Source of the DNA: an uncultured Spirochaetaceae bacterium
Lineage (GTDB): Bacteria; Spirochaetota; Spirochaetia; SZUA-6; Bin103
DNA: 6,541 nucleotides
Direction: 5' to 3'
Assembly: GCA_913043885.1 (NCBI GenBank)
Contig: CAJWOB010000153.1
Coordinates: forward strand, 1-6,541
Part shown: positions 6,365 through 6,541 of the stretch, one piece after another
Layout: every line of letters begins with the position of its first letter
Numbering within the stretch: the stretch's first letter is position 1
Notes under the pieces: generated by a model
Told to the model about the DNA's origin: nothing
Databases searched by the model: none
Seen by the model: the letters and a program-made list of their open reading frames with translations, nothing else
Made by a program: the position numbers and the translations under genes

Positions 6365-6393
6365 ATTGTACGAGAGCCGGCCCGCTGAGCCAA
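6365..6393 (-). promoter_or_regulatory. Sigma-70-type promoter of the anchored protein gene
   Basis: On the - strand, TTGGCT (6393-6388) and TACAAT (6370-6365) are exactly 17 bases apart. They match the -35 consensus at 4 of 6 positions and the -10 consensus at 5 of 6. Transcription would begin near 6358, leaving only about 7 bases before ATG 6351. No Shine-Dalgarno is present, so the message would be nearly leaderless. Confidence 0.45.
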
Positions 6394-6406
6394 GCGCCGC
6401 GTTGGC
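6389..6406. promoter_or_regulatory. Small inverted repeat between divergent starts
   Basis: GCCAA (6389-6393) and TTGGC (6402-6406) are 5-bp arms around 8 bases. The left arm overlaps the -35 element of the - strand gene, and the right arm lies just before the ATG of the possible + strand gene. This is where an operator could act on both genes, but the arms are short and chance is possible. Confidence 0.2.
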
Positions 6407-6408
6407 GC

Positions 6409-6541
6409 ATGCGAGGAGCGGTGGCTACAGTACGCGCCGTGAGCGGCTCCGTCCGGAACGAAGCGCACGCGGATCGCAGCGCCGCGTGGCACGCGTTGGT
6501 CCCCATGGCGGCCGCCACGGCGGCGCTAACCGCCATGGCTG
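6409..6541 (+). CDS. Start of a possible divergent gene, cut by the right edge
   Basis: From ATG 6409 the frame is open to the edge, giving 44 residues that begin MRGAVATVRAVSGS. They hold a charged stretch (RNEAHADRSAAW) followed by the hydrophobic run ALVPMAAATAALTAMA, which could be the start of a membrane helix. GTG 6421 and GTG 6439 are alternative starts in the same frame. GAGGAG at 6413-6418 lies too close to 6421 and too far from 6439 to decide the start. I cannot name the product from this much. It may also be a chance frame in GC-rich DNA, but the short gap to the opposite gene fits a divergent pair. Confidence 0.3.
   Translation, partial: MRGAVATVRAVSGSVRNEAHADRSAAWHALVPMAAATAALTAMA

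Noticed and set aside
6352..6492. N-terminal extension of the large - strand protein to GTG 6492
   Set aside because: The extra residues are rich in His, Arg and Cys, unlike the rest. They would put 55 residues before the anchor, and the extension overlaps the likely promoter.
1..6541. CRISPR array, tRNA, rRNA, transposase, toxin-antitoxin or defence genes
   Set aside because: I found no regularly spaced repeats, cloverleaf or rRNA core sequence, and no protein with such motifs.

Overview
The window reads as two unlike halves joined near 1640-1740. From about 1740 to the right edge it is ordinary bacterial DNA. yidD, yidC and jag (khpB) lie head to tail on the + strand with 3-nt and 0-nt gaps. 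A long, unrecognised, membrane-anchored protein gene lies convergent on the - strand, and the first codons of a possible divergent gene sit at the right edge. The YidC has the large periplasmic domain of Gram-negative bacteria. Its membrane core (for example NFDLRGAVFI, YGLPIVFFFILYG, SIGQQLYFN) and the Jag N-terminus most resemble what I remember of spirochaete proteins, so a high-GC, probably free-living Spirochaetota is my best guess. I could not test this.

The left 1.6 kb is different. It starts inside an open frame (2-562) encoding a Thr/Val/Ser-rich repeat followed by a five-cysteine Lin-12/Notch-like (LNR) motif, which is typical of eukaryotes, including algae. GC-rich sequence with a strong hairpin follows. 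Next, on the - strand, is the N-terminal piece of a phytanoyl-CoA dioxygenase (PhyH)-like protein that loses its family character after about 40 residues. Then come about 600 bases with no firm gene, holding a 71-bp imperfect palindrome and a doubtful - strand open frame. In most bacteria rpmH and rnpA precede yidD, and neither is visible here. The simplest reading is an assembly chimera, for example marine metagenome DNA with algal sequence joined to a bacterial operon. The alternative is a real rearrangement that cut the operon upstream of yidD.

The bacterial genes form one functional unit. YidD and YidC serve membrane protein insertion, and Jag/KhpB is the RNA-binding protein usually encoded directly after YidC. 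The convergent gene is read from its own likely promoter at 6365-6393. Its product would be held in the inner membrane by one N-terminal helix with about 600 residues outside the cytoplasm. I see no CRISPR array, tRNA, rRNA, transposase or phage gene. The possible new items are the LNR repeat protein, the 71-bp palindrome and the large anchored protein. None of them, on this evidence, amounts to a new multi-gene system.
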